A stretch of DNA of 64,000 nucleotides, taken from NCBI GenBank assembly GCA_035549075.1, contig DASZRT010000146.1, positions 1-64,000 on the forward strand, in the 5' to 3' direction. The DNA comes from DASZFV01 sp035549075. Its GTDB lineage: Bacteria; Myxococcota_A; Polyangia; Fen-1088. Under the pieces are notes generated by a model. It was not told where the DNA came from and did not search any database. It saw only the letters and a program-made list of their open reading frames with translations. Positions 8,061 to 16,351 of the stretch are shown one piece after another. Numbering within the stretch: the stretch's first letter is position 1; each line of letters starts with the position of its first letter. The position numbers and the translations under genes were made by a program.

Positions 8061-9793
8061 GGCTCGTCTCCCTTGTTGCGGTAGCGGAAGCCGTCGCTGA
8101 GCACGAGCGCGGCCAGGCCCTTGGCGAGGTTCCAGCCGCCCGACTCGAAGCCGCTCTGCAGCTCGGTGATGCCGACGGCGTCGTTCGTCGTCTCGACGCG
8201 CGCGTAGGCGTATCGAAACAGCTGCTTCGCGAAGCACGCCTTGAACTCGGGCGACGCCGCGAGCTTCTGGCCGAGCTCGACGGGGCCGCTGAAATCGGGC
8301 GGTGTCATGCCGTTGACGAGGCCGTGGGTGCTCACGGGCTGGCCGTTGTTGTCCTTCGTGCGCGCGGCGCCGTCGGAGGCGAAGCCCGACAGGCCCCAGC
8401 CGATCGGATCCATCAGCGTGTGGCACGACGCGCACGACGCGTCCGTCGTGTGGCGCGCGAACGTCTGCTGCTCGGTCTCGGCGCCCATCGCGGGCGGCAC
8501 GTTGGCGTTGACGCCGGGCGGAGGCGAGGGCACGTCGGTGCACAGCAGCTGCTCGCGGACGAACTGCCCGCGGCGCGTCGACGACGGCTTGTCGCCGTGT
8601 GAGCCGGCCGCGAGGATCGTGCCCTGCGTGAGCACGCCCGAGCGCTGCGCGCTCGCGGGGAAGGTCGCCTTCTGCCAGACGCCAGCGGCCGGTGCCGCGA
8701 CGCCGTAGGTCTTGGCGAGGTTCGTGTTCACGAACGTGTACGAAGCCGTGAGGATGTCCGGCACCTTGCCGCCCGAGTCCCAGAGGACGTCGTCGACGAA
8801 GCGGCTCGTCTCCTCGACGAGATCGGCGGCGTACTGCGCGTCGCCCATGTGCGGCTGGCGCTCGCTGTCGGCCGTGGGGCCCGAGACCATCGTGAGCGGC
8901 AGCCACTGCTCGTAGAAGCGGCGCACACCCTTGCGCGCGCGCGGATCGGCGAGCATCGCCTGCGCCGCTGAGCTGACGCCCGCGAACGTGTCGAGCGTGC
9001 CGGCCTGCGCCTCGTCGAGGAGCGCGTCGTCGGGCGATGTGCCGAGCAGCAAGTACGAGAGCCGCGTCGCGATCTCGAAGCCGCTCAGGCCCACGAGCCC
9101 GGGGCGCTTGGGGTCGGCGACGCCGACCTGCACCTTGTAGAGGAAGTAGGGCGACTGCAGCATCGCCTCGAGCACCGTGCGCGGGCCCGACAGCGGATCG
9201 CCGGCCACCGCGGTCGAAGAGGCGAGCATCACGAAGCCCGCCACCTCGTCGACGGCGAGCGGGCGGCGGTACAAGCGGCGGCCCATCGTCTGCACGAACG
9301 TCTGCAAGCAGCCGCTCGCCGCGGGATCGCACGGCAGCGCGCGCGCCTTGCGCGTGGGATCGGAGAACGTCGCCGCCGCGATCGTCGCCGCGGCCGTCGC
9401 GTAGCGATCGCCGTGCGTCGACGAGACCTCGAGCAGCGCCGTGTTGTTGTCGAAGCCGTGCTGGCGCGGATCGTCGGGGAACTGGTAGCGCGTCGCCGCG
9501 TCGGGCGCCTCGCCCAGCAGATCGACGACGGTCTGCGAGTACTCGACGTTCGTGAGGCGCGCGAGCGCCGTCGAGTCCTGATCGATGAACGTGTTGTTGG
9601 CGCCGCCCGTGGGACCGGGGAGCACGGTCGTGCCCGCGGCGCCCGACGGGTTCGGGTTGCCCGCGGACACGCCGCCCGCGCCGTCGGCGCCGCCCGCGGC
9701 GCCGCGCGGACCGCCGATCGTGCCGGTGCACGCCGCGAGCGCGCCGCAGGCCACGAGCGACAGAGCGCTCCAATTCGCAGTGAATCGCCGCAT
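8057..9793 (-). CDS. DUF1592/DUF1588/DUF1585-type lipoprotein with c-type heme motif
   Basis: A 578-aa secreted lipoprotein (lipobox LAACTGT) with a Gly/Ala-rich linker. It has the typical order of the planctomycete/myxobacterial DUF1587-1592-1588-1585 modules: ALARLTNVEYSQTVVDLLG, then RRPLAVDEVAGFVMLAS, and RRGQFVREQLLCTDVPSPPP before CASCHTLMDPIGWGLSGF. The CASCH motif suggests covalent heme binding. The biochemical role is unknown. A strong GGAGG lies upstream of the ATG at 9793. It is the first gene of a unit with DUF1552 and the Kazal lipoprotein. Confidence 0.9.
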   Translation of the reverse strand: MRRFTANWSALSLVACGALAACTGTIGGPRGAAGGADGAGGVSAGNPNPSGAAGTTVLPGPTGGANNTFIDQDSTALARLTNVEYSQTVVDLLGEAPDAATRYQFPDDPRQHGFDNNTALLEVSSTHGDRYATAAATIAAATFSDPTRKARALPCDPAASGCLQTFVQTMGRRLYRRPLAVDEVAGFVMLASSTAVAGDPLSGPRTVLEAMLQSPYFLYKVQVGVADPKRPGLVGLSGFEIATRLSYLLLGTSPDDALLDEAQAGTLDTFAGVSSAAQAMLADPRARKGVRRFYEQWLPLTMVSGPTADSERQPHMGDAQYAADLVEETSRFVDDVLWDSGGKVPDILTASYTFVNTNLAKTYGVAAPAAGVWQKATFPASAQRSGVLTQGTILAAGSHGDKPSSTRRGQFVREQLLCTDVPSPPPGVNANVPPAMGAETEQQTFARHTTDASCASCHTLMDPIGWGLSGFASDGAARTKDNNGQPVSTHGLVNGMTPPDFSGPVELGQKLAASPEFKACFAKQLFRYAYARVETTNDAVGITELQSGFESGGWNLAKGLAALVLSDGFRYRNKGDEP

Positions 9794-9909
9794 CGTCAGG
9801 CCTCCTCGAGGACCGAACGACAGCGAGCTTGCACCCGCGTCCTGATTCCGCTGTTGCGGGGCTTACGCGGGTGATGCACCAGGGCGCGGCAGGCGCGCCA
9901 ATTCGGGAG

Positions 9910-10656
9910 CTACTTGGCGGCGGGCTCTGAAGGCGCCGCGGCCGGGTCCTTCATGATGTCTTCCCAATAGATGATGCGGCTGCACGACGGGCAGGTCTCG
10001 ATGCTGACGCCGCGCTGGAGGACGATGAAGAGCTGCGGCGGGATGTTCATGTTGCAGCCCTGGCACGTGCCGTTCTTCACGCTGACGACGGCGAGGCCGC
10101 GGCGCATGCGGATCGCGCTGTAGCGCTTGAGCACGTCCGGCTTCACGCCCGCGGCGAGCTTGTCGCGCTCCGCGCGCAGCGTCGCGATCTCGCCCTGGAT
10201 CTCGGCCATGCGCACGCGCGCCGCTTCGCCGTCCTTGGCGATCGAGTCGCGCAGCGTCTGCACGTCGGCGGCGCGGTCGGCGAGGACCTTCTTCTTCGCC
10301 TCGACGGCGTCGACGAGCTTGCCGATCTCGACCTCGCGCGAGGCCAGGCTCTCGCGGCGCTGCTCGATCTCGCGCTGCGCGGCCATGTACTCCTTCGAGT
10401 TCTTGGCCTGCGTCATCTTGTGCTTCGCGCCCGCGACCTGAACCTCGTCGTCGGTGACGAGCCCCTTCTGCTCCGAGTAGTACTTCTCGGTCTCCTTGAG
10501 GGACGCGCCCTCGGACGCGAGCATCGTCTCGACGCGGGCCAGGTCGGCCTCCGTCGCGGCGAGCTTGGCGGGGATGGCCTTGAGCGACTGTTCGAGTTCC
10601 TGGATCTTGGCGTCGTGGGTCTGAAGCTCTTCGAGCTGCTTAAGCGTGTCGCGCAA
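9910..10656 (-). CDS. coiled-coil protein with C-terminal C4 zinc ribbon (CT398/DUF164-like)
   Basis: A 248-aa protein. Residues 1-190 form a long Glu/Lys/Ala-rich helical coiled coil. The C-terminus holds two CxxC pairs (CQGCNMNIPP and CPSCSRIIY) forming a zinc ribbon, as in the bacterial CT398-like family linked to nucleic-acid or envelope functions. I place the start at TTG 10656: it has GGAGGAA at ideal spacing, and the protein then begins RDTLKQLEELQTHD, as in relatives. An ATG further upstream at 10764 would run into the tRNA. Confidence 0.85.
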   Translation of the reverse strand: MRDTLKQLEELQTHDAKIQELEQSLKAIPAKLAATEADLARVETMLASEGASLKETEKYYSEQKGLVTDDEVQVAGAKHKMTQAKNSKEYMAAQREIEQRRESLASREVEIGKLVDAVEAKKKVLADRAADVQTLRDSIAKDGEAARVRMAEIQGEIATLRAERDKLAAGVKPDVLKRYSAIRMRRGLAVVSVKNGTCQGCNMNIPPQLFIVLQRGVSIETCPSCSRIIYWEDIMKDPAAAPSEPAAK

Positions 10657-10755
10657 AGCCGATTCCTCCGTGTGCTGCCAGTGCTGCTCTCGTGCCGGCC
10701 ACCCCGAGGCCGCTCCTCCACCTGACTCCGCCAATGCCACCAATTCTGTCGGGGG

Positions 10756-10828
10756 TGGGCCCACCTGGATTCGAACCAGGGACCAAGCGGTTATGAGCCG
10801 CCAGCTCTGACCACTGAGCTATGGGCCC
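10756..10828 (-). tRNA. tRNA with CAU anticodon, probably tRNA-Ile2
   Basis: A 73-nt cloverleaf on the minus strand. The acceptor arms GGGCCCA and TGGGCCC pair fully, the D-arm begins AGCTCAGTGG, the T-arm is GGTTCGAATCC and the anticodon loop is CTCATAA. The anticodon stem and variable loop (GGCTCATAACCGCTTGGTC) resemble the E. coli ileX-type tRNA-Ile, whose CAU anticodon is modified by TilS to read AUA, more than elongator tRNA-Met. CCA is not encoded; the genome reads CCC after the discriminator A. The Ile2 identity is inference from similarity. Confidence 0.9.
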
Positions 10829-10927
10829 TGACTGCGTCCTTGTGCACGAAAGCGCGGGGTACAAAAGAGGGGCGAATTTACACTGCGCGCACGTGCGTGT
10901 CGAGCCGTCCACGGGCGTGAGCGCGCG

Positions 10928-12262
10928 TCAGCTCCGACGGCGCGCGCGTGACCGGCGCCGCGCCGCGAGCGCGGCCGCCGCGAGCATGAAGACGCCGAGC
11001 GCCGCGCCCGGCTTCGCGCCCGAAGCGCTGCAGCCGCAGCCGGACTTCGCGGGCGGCGGCGCGCCACCGTCGCTCGAGCCACCGTCGGCGCCGTCGCAGA
11101 TGGCGACGTTCCACACGCCCGTGCCCGCTTGCCGCACGCAGCTGGTCTCGCACACCGCCTGCGCGCACGCGCGGATCGCCTTGACGTCGCTGTACCCGGC
11201 GACGGGTTGGAAGGTGACGCCCTCGTCGGTCGACACGCCGATCGCCCAGCCGTCGGTGAAGTTCTTCGCGGCCGCCCACAACTTGCCGTCGCGCTCGGCG
11301 AGCGCGCGCAGGTGCGGCACGGGCCAGTCGACGAAGGTCTTGCCGCCGTCGGTCGAGCGAAAGCCCTTGGCGTCGGCGACGACGAAGCCCGCGGCGAGGA
11401 TCGTGCCGCTCGCGAGGTGCGCGTAGGCCGTGAACGTGCCGTTCGGCAGCGACGCGGCCGCCTCGAACGTCTGGCCGCCGTCGTGCGAGATCGCGAGGCG
11501 CTCGACGCCCGCCTCGATGACGCGCGCCGTGAGCGTCGTCGCGTCCTTCGGATCGACGGCGACGATGTAGAAGAAGTTGTTCCCGAGCGACGCCGAGACG
11601 TCGATCGTCATCCACGTCGCGCCGCCGTCGACCGAGCGCAGGATCTCGGGCACGACGACGGTCTCGCTCGCGTCGGTCTTCTCGTTGCGGTACATCGCCC
11701 CGTAGATCGTCATCGGATCCGAGCGCGCGCTCTCGATGCCCTGCAAGATGCCGTCGGCGGGCGCCGTGTAGATCGGCGCGCCGAAGGTGAGGCCGCCGTC
11801 GGTCGACATGTAGATCGACGGAGGCTCCGAGCCGTCGTTCTTCGCCGCGATGGCATAGACCTTCGTCGCGTCGGTCGGATCGGGCCACACGTCGCTCGCG
11901 ACAATCGGGTCGAGGGTTCCGCCCGCGCGCGCCCACGTGCACGACTCGTCATTCGAGTACGCGAGGCCCGCGCTCGGCGACACCGAGAACAGGCGATCGG
12001 CGGGCGCGGGGCCGACCGTGTAGAGGTAGCCCTGATCGGTCGTGTCTTTTCGTTCACACGTCCACGTCCACGTCGCGCCCGCGTCGTCGGACAAGATCAC
12101 GCCGAAGTTGGTCGCGAGGATGAGCTGGTTCGGCCGATCGGCGGGCGCCATCAGCTGGAACGACTCGGGGAAAGCGCCGTTGGCGCGCGCGAGGCGCGAA
12201 GTCAGCGCCGTGGCCGCCGCCACGGCGACGATCGTCGACGCGATTCGAACGAGGCGCGACAT
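10928..12262 (-). CDS. exported MYXO-CTERM-tailed protein with BNR/sialidase-like repeats
   Basis: A 444-aa protein. A signal peptide follows the ATG at 12262 (MSRLVRIASTIVAVAAATAL). Its body carries repeated SxDxGxTW-type beta-propeller elements: DDAGATWTW, STDGGLTFG, SVDGGATWM, SHDGGQTF, STDGGKTF and STDEGVTF. This is typical of BNR/VPS10-like propellers. The C-terminus has a CGCSAS motif, a hydrophobic helix and an Arg-rich end (ARRRSRARRRS), which is the MYXO-CTERM surface-sorting tail. Substrate is unknown. It is divergent from the M16 protease pair across 46 bp. Confidence 0.85.
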   Translation of the reverse strand: MSRLVRIASTIVAVAAATALTSRLARANGAFPESFQLMAPADRPNQLILATNFGVILSDDAGATWTWTCERKDTTDQGYLYTVGPAPADRLFSVSPSAGLAYSNDESCTWARAGGTLDPIVASDVWPDPTDATKVYAIAAKNDGSEPPSIYMSTDGGLTFGAPIYTAPADGILQGIESARSDPMTIYGAMYRNEKTDASETVVVPEILRSVDGGATWMTIDVSASLGNNFFYIVAVDPKDATTLTARVIEAGVERLAISHDGGQTFEAAASLPNGTFTAYAHLASGTILAAGFVVADAKGFRSTDGGKTFVDWPVPHLRALAERDGKLWAAAKNFTDGWAIGVSTDEGVTFQPVAGYSDVKAIRACAQAVCETSCVRQAGTGVWNVAICDGADGGSSDGGAPPPAKSGCGCSASGAKPGAALGVFMLAAAALAARRRSRARRRS

Positions 12263-12308
12263 CGTTTCATGAGACACTAACACTCCGCTCCGCGCTGCGA
12301 CCCTCGTC

Positions 12309-13610
12309 ATGGTGAAGATCGACTTCGAGACCTTCGAGCTGCCCAACGGGCTGACCGTCATTCTTCACGTCGATCGCACGAGCCCGCTCGTCGCCGTCAA
12401 CCTCTGGTACCACGTGGGCTCGAAGGACGAGGCGCCCGGCCGCACGGGCTTCGCGCACCTCTTCGAGCACCTCATGTTCATGGGCTCGAAGCACGCGCCT
12501 TACCCGTCGTTCGACGCGATCATGGAGAGCTGGGGCGGCCACAACAACGGCACGACCAGCAACGACCGCACGAACTACTACGAGATCGGGCCGAAGAACC
12601 TGCTCGAGACGTTCTTGTGGCTCGAGGCCGATCGGCTCGCGACGCTGGCCGAGGTCATCACCGAGGAAGAGCTCGAAAAGCAGCGCAAGGTCGTGCTGAA
12701 CGAGCGGCGGCAATCGTACGAGAACCGCCCCTACGGCCGCGGCGAGCTGCGCATCCCCGAGGTCATGTACCCCGAGGCGCATCCTTATCACTGGCCCACG
12801 ATCGGCTCGCAGGCCGATCTCGAGGCGGCGAGCGTCGACGACGTGCGCAACTTCTTCGAGCGCTTCTACCGGCCGTCGAACGCCAGCCTCGCGATCGCGG
12901 GCGACTTCGAGCCGGCCGAGGCGCGGCGCCTCGTCGAGCGCTACTTCGGCTGGCAGGCGAAGCGCGAGCGCCCGCGGCCGCCGTCGCCGCCCCCGGTTTC
13001 GCTCGACGGGCCGCGCGCCGAGACGCTGACCGATCGCGTGCAGCTGCCGCGCCTGCGTCTCGCCTGGCACTCGCCCGCGCTGTTCTCGCCCGGCGACGCC
13101 GATCTCGACATCGCGGCCCACGTGCTGGGCGGCGGCAAGTCGAGCCGCCTCTACCGGACGCTGGTCTACGACCAGCGCATCGCGCAGGACGTGTTCGCGT
13201 ACCAAGGCTCGCAGCTGCTGACGAGCCTCTTCCAGGTGGGCCTCACGGCGAAGCCGGGCCACGATCTCGACGAGCTCGAGCGCGCCACCGACGTCGAGCT
13301 CGCGCGCCTCGCGAGCGACGGCCCGACGGCCGCCGAGGTCGATCGCGCGCGCAACACGCACCTCGCCGACTTCTACAAGAGCCTCGATCACCTGCAGACG
13401 CGCGCCGATTTGCTCAACCACTACCAGCACCTCATCGGCGATCCCGGCGGCGTCGAGCGCGACGTCGCGCGCTACGAGGCGGCGACGCCCGCGACGGTGC
13501 GCGACGCGTTCGCGCGCGTCGTCGGCGCGCCGCGCTTCGCGCAACGCACGCTGCCCGATCCGAACGTGCCGAACGGCGGCGCCGAAGCCGAGGCCGAGGC
13601 CGACGCGTGA
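12309..13610 (+). CDS. M16 family zinc peptidase (catalytic subunit)
   Basis: A 433-aa inverzincin. The zinc site HxxEH is present in AHLFEHLMFMGS (about 58-62 for the motif), with the distal Glu in the region EEELEKQRKVVLNERR. It forms one half of an M16B heterodimer with the next gene, which lacks the zinc site. No signal peptide is apparent, so it may act in the cytoplasm or use a later start. The stop overlaps the next gene's GTG by 4 bp. Confidence 0.93.
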   Translation: MVKIDFETFELPNGLTVILHVDRTSPLVAVNLWYHVGSKDEAPGRTGFAHLFEHLMFMGSKHAPYPSFDAIMESWGGHNNGTTSNDRTNYYEIGPKNLLETFLWLEADRLATLAEVITEEELEKQRKVVLNERRQSYENRPYGRGELRIPEVMYPEAHPYHWPTIGSQADLEAASVDDVRNFFERFYRPSNASLAIAGDFEPAEARRLVERYFGWQAKRERPRPPSPPPVSLDGPRAETLTDRVQLPRLRLAWHSPALFSPGDADLDIAAHVLGGGKSSRLYRTLVYDQRIAQDVFAYQGSQLLTSLFQVGLTAKPGHDLDELERATDVELARLASDGPTAAEVDRARNTHLADFYKSLDHLQTRADLLNHYQHLIGDPGGVERDVARYEAATPATVRDAFARVVGAPRFAQRTLPDPNVPNGGAEAEAEADA

Positions 13611-14980
13611 GCACACCCGAAGCGATGACGCGCGCGCCGGCCGTCGGGCCGCTGCCGCACCTCACGCCGCCGACGCCGATCCGCTTTCAGCTGTCGAACG
13701 GCCTCGAGGTTCTCGCCGTGCGGCGCGACGTCGCGCCGCTCGTCGCCGTCAACGTCATGCTGCGCGTCGGCTCCGATCTCGACACGCCCGAGCGCCTCGG
13801 CCTCGGCTCGGCGACGGCCGAGATGCTCGACGAAGGCGCGGGCCAGCGCGACCCGCTGCAGATGGCCGAAGATCTCGAGCAGCTCGGCGCCGATCTGTGG
13901 ATCGGCTGCGGGCGCGACGGCTCGCAGCTGTCGCTGCAGTCGCCGCTCGCGAGCTTCGAGCGCGGCCTGGCGATCGCGGCCGACGTGCTGCTGCGGCCGC
14001 GCCTCGACGCGAAAGATTGGGAGCGCGTTCGCCACGATCGCCTCACGGGCCTCGCGCAGCGCCGCGACCAGCCCGAGTCCGTCGCGAGCCTCGCCTCCGA
14101 TCGCGCGCTGTTCGGCGACGCCCATCCGTACGGGCGGCCCACCGACGGCTTCGAGAGCACCGTCGCGCGCATCGGCATCGACGACATCGCGCGCTTCCAC
14201 GCGACGCACTACCACCCCGGCAACGCCGTGCTCGTCGTCGCGGGCGCCTTCGACGAGGCCGCGCTGCCGCGCCAGCTCGAAGCCGCGCTCGGCACATGGA
14301 AGGCGAAGCCGGCGTCGACGCCCGCGCCCGCGACGCCGCTGCCGGCGCGCGCGCGCCTCGTGCTCGTCGATCGTCCCGCGGCGCCCCAGAGCATCATCCG
14401 CCTCGTCGGGCCCGGCCTCGACCGCCGCTCGCCCGATCGCCCCGCGCTGTCGATGCTGAACGCGATCCTCGGCGGCAGCTTCACGAGCCGCCTCAACTTC
14501 AACCTGCGCGAACAGAAGGGCTACACCTACGGCGCGGGCTCGAGCTTTTCTTTCTTGAGGCGCCCGGGCGCCTTCGCCGCCCGCGCGGCCGTCTTCACCG
14601 AGGTCACGGCGGCGTCGGTCACCGAGTTCCTGAAGGAGCTGACGGCGATCCGCGAGCAGCCCATCACCGACGCGGAGCGCACGAAGGCGCGCGCGCTCCT
14701 GCTCGACCGCGTCGCCGAAGGCCTCGCGACGTCGAGCGGCCTCGCGTCGACCTTCGCCGAGCTGGGCCTCTACGGCCTGCCCGCCGACGAGCCCGCGCGC
14801 TTCATCGCCGCGCTCGAGGCCGTCACGTCCGCCGATCTCCAGCGACTCGCGCGCGCGCACATCGATCCCGAGACGATGTCGATCGTCATCGTGGGCGACC
14901 GCGCGAAGATCGAGCCCGGCCTGCGCGAGCTCGGCCTGCCCGCGCCCGAGATGCGCGACACCGACGGCGCCGTCATTTGA
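13607..14980 (+). CDS. M16 family peptidase, non-catalytic partner subunit
   Basis: A 457-aa M16 homologue starting at GTG 13607, which overlaps the previous stop (GTGA). The position of the HxxEH zinc motif reads LGSATAEMLDEGAG, so the catalytic residues are missing. The conserved C-terminal Arg/Tyr motif REQKGYTYGAGS, which helps shape the substrate chamber in M16 pairs, is retained. This is the standard active/inactive heterodimer layout. An internal ATG at 13625 is an alternative start. Confidence 0.92.
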   Translation: MSTPEAMTRAPAVGPLPHLTPPTPIRFQLSNGLEVLAVRRDVAPLVAVNVMLRVGSDLDTPERLGLGSATAEMLDEGAGQRDPLQMAEDLEQLGADLWIGCGRDGSQLSLQSPLASFERGLAIAADVLLRPRLDAKDWERVRHDRLTGLAQRRDQPESVASLASDRALFGDAHPYGRPTDGFESTVARIGIDDIARFHATHYHPGNAVLVVAGAFDEAALPRQLEAALGTWKAKPASTPAPATPLPARARLVLVDRPAAPQSIIRLVGPGLDRRSPDRPALSMLNAILGGSFTSRLNFNLREQKGYTYGAGSSFSFLRRPGAFAARAAVFTEVTAASVTEFLKELTAIREQPITDAERTKARALLLDRVAEGLATSSGLASTFAELGLYGLPADEPARFIAALEAVTSADLQRLARAHIDPETMSIVIVGDRAKIEPGLRELGLPAPEMRDTDGAVI

Positions 14981-15002
14981 TGATGGGAGGCGCGGCTTTG
15001 CC

Positions 15003-15815
15003 GTGCCGGGCGGGGTGAGCGTGCTCGCGCGCGTCGCGGTCGTGCTCGTCGTCGCCGCCGCGGCGGCGCCGGCCATCGCGTCGACGCGTGCGACGATCGC
15101 CGCCGAGATCGAGCCGCGCCTGCCCGCGGTGAACGCCTGCTATCAAAAGGCCGTCGCGCAGAAGCCCTGGCTCGAGGGTCGCGTGCTCGTGCGCTTCACC
15201 GTCGAGGATCGCGGGGACGTCGGGCGGATCGACATCGAGCGGACGGACATCGACGACACCTCGTTCCTCACGTGCGTCGAGGACGCGCTGCGCGCGCCCT
15301 TCACGCCGCCGACGCCCGAGTGGCCCGCGCCGCGCGAGCTGACGTACCCGCTCGTGTTCGGCGGCGGCTCGCGTGATCCGTCGGTGCTCGTCGACGGGCG
15401 CGCGCGACCGACGACGCCGCCGGCGCGCTGCAAGTCCGTCAAGGAGTGCCGCGAGCTCGGACGGAGCTTCGCGTTCGGCAGCGACGCCGACACGCGCCGC
15501 GCCTTCGAATATTTCTCGTCGGGCTGCGCGATGGGCGACGGCGCGAGCTGCGCGGGCGCGTCGGCGGCGCTCGAGTTCGGGCGCGGCGTCGACAAGGATC
15601 GGCGCAAGGCCTTCACGCTCGCGGAAAAGGCCTGCGCGCTTGGCGCCGCCCGCGGCTGCACCGTCGTCGGCATGAGCCACGCGCTCGGCCTCGTCGACGC
15701 CAAGGGCGTCGTCGTCGTGAAACCGAACCCCGAAAAGGCAATCTCGTTTCTGAAGCGCGCGTGCACCGGCGGAGACGGCGTCGCGTGCCTCGATCTCGCT
15801 GGCCGCTCGCGCTGA
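15003..15815 (+). CDS. exported AgmX/PglI-type C-terminal-domain protein with Sel1-like repeats
   Basis: A 270-aa protein with a signal peptide ending near APAIAS. The first half contains the TonB-like AgmX/PglI tail domain common in myxobacteria: NACYQKAVAQKPWLEGRVLV followed by FTPP. The second half has Cys-containing Sel1-like helical repeats (CAMGDGASCAGASAALEFG, CALGAARGCTVVGM, CTGGDGVACLDLAG). It probably binds a periplasmic partner. The start is GTG 15003, with GGGAGG 12 bp upstream. It lies 22 bp after the M16 pair and may be co-transcribed with it. Confidence 0.8.
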   Translation: MPGGVSVLARVAVVLVVAAAAAPAIASTRATIAAEIEPRLPAVNACYQKAVAQKPWLEGRVLVRFTVEDRGDVGRIDIERTDIDDTSFLTCVEDALRAPFTPPTPEWPAPRELTYPLVFGGGSRDPSVLVDGRARPTTPPARCKSVKECRELGRSFAFGSDADTRRAFEYFSSGCAMGDGASCAGASAALEFGRGVDKDRRKAFTLAEKACALGAARGCTVVGMSHALGLVDAKGVVVVKPNPEKAISFLKRACTGGDGVACLDLAGRSR

Positions 15816-15887
15816 GATTTCCATGAACCTCCTCCGTGAGACGACGCGCACGCTCGACCCAACTGTGAGGGTAACGAGAGGTGAGTT

Positions 15888-16082
15888 GTGCCGACCGAGG
15901 TCGGGCGTTGCGACGTCTGCAAGAAAGAGAAAGCCTGCCCGTGGTCGTGCCTGGTCTGCGCGCGCGCCGGTTCCTCGGTGAGCGTGTGCTCGCCCGTCTG
16001 CCGCGCGCGCCACGAGCGCGACGGCTTTCATCGCAAGCAGCTCAAGCTCGCGCCTGCGGGCGGCCCCCGTTGGCGTCCTTGA
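15888..16082 (+). CDS. small Cys-rich putative zinc-binding protein
   Basis: A 64-aa protein starting at GTG 15888, preceded by GAGAGGTGAG. It has many potential zinc ligands: C8-x2-C11, C17, C21-x2-C24, C34-x3-C38, H42 and H48. The spacing resembles HIT- or MYND-like cross-brace fingers, but I cannot assign a family. The dense Cys spacing argues against a chance frame. It sits alone before the riboswitch region. Confidence 0.5.
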   Translation: MPTEVGRCDVCKKEKACPWSCLVCARAGSSVSVCSPVCRARHERDGFHRKQLKLAPAGGPRWRP

Positions 16083-16087
16083 AGCCG

Positions 16088-16104
16088 GCGCCCCTGAGGG
16101 GCGC
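16088..16104 (+). terminator. GC-rich stem-loop after the Cys-rich gene
   Basis: A perfect 7-bp stem, GCGCCCC-TGA-GGGGCGC, lies directly after the stop at 16082. No U-run follows, so it is at best a factor-dependent or weak terminator. The remainder of 16105-16260 holds no gene. Confidence 0.35.
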
Positions 16105-16263
16105 GCGCCTGTTGCGCGCTTAGCAACACGCCGCCCGCGCCGGCAACAGATCCGGCCCGATGAGGCGCGCGAAAGTGCCTGTTTTCGCGGTTTATTGGCG
16201 ACGAATTAGTGGGCACGATTACTGCTCGCTGATTGCCTGAAACGCGCAACACCTCGAACCTCG

Positions 16264-16340
16264 AACAGGCAAACCCCGGGCGACCGGGGGACGCAGACGC
16301 CATCGGGACTCTCTTCTAGAGCCAGCCGGGCCCCCCGAAA
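16264..16340 (+). promoter_or_regulatory. candidate GEMM-I (cyclic dinucleotide) riboswitch
   Basis: The leader before the NGL-repeat lipoprotein carries the core of the GEMM-I fold. GGCAAACC sits at 16268-16275. A helix CCCCGG/CCGGGG is closed by a GNRA loop GCGA (16274-16289), followed by GGACGCA and GCC (16289-16301). A second hairpin starts at CGGGACTCT and ends AGAGCCAGCCGGG (16304-16330). The Shine-Dalgarno GGAGAG lies immediately 3' (16341), so translational control is plausible. It differs from consensus: GACGCAGAC replaces GACGCAAA, and no obvious P1 stem pairs the outer ends. Ligand (c-di-GMP or cGAMP) is undetermined. Confidence 0.55.
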
Positions 16341-16351
16341 GGAGAGAGCCC

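Noticed and set aside
10756..10828. Calling the CAU tRNA as elongator tRNA-Met
   Set aside because: The anticodon stem and variable loop fit the ileX-type better, although Met cannot be fully excluded.
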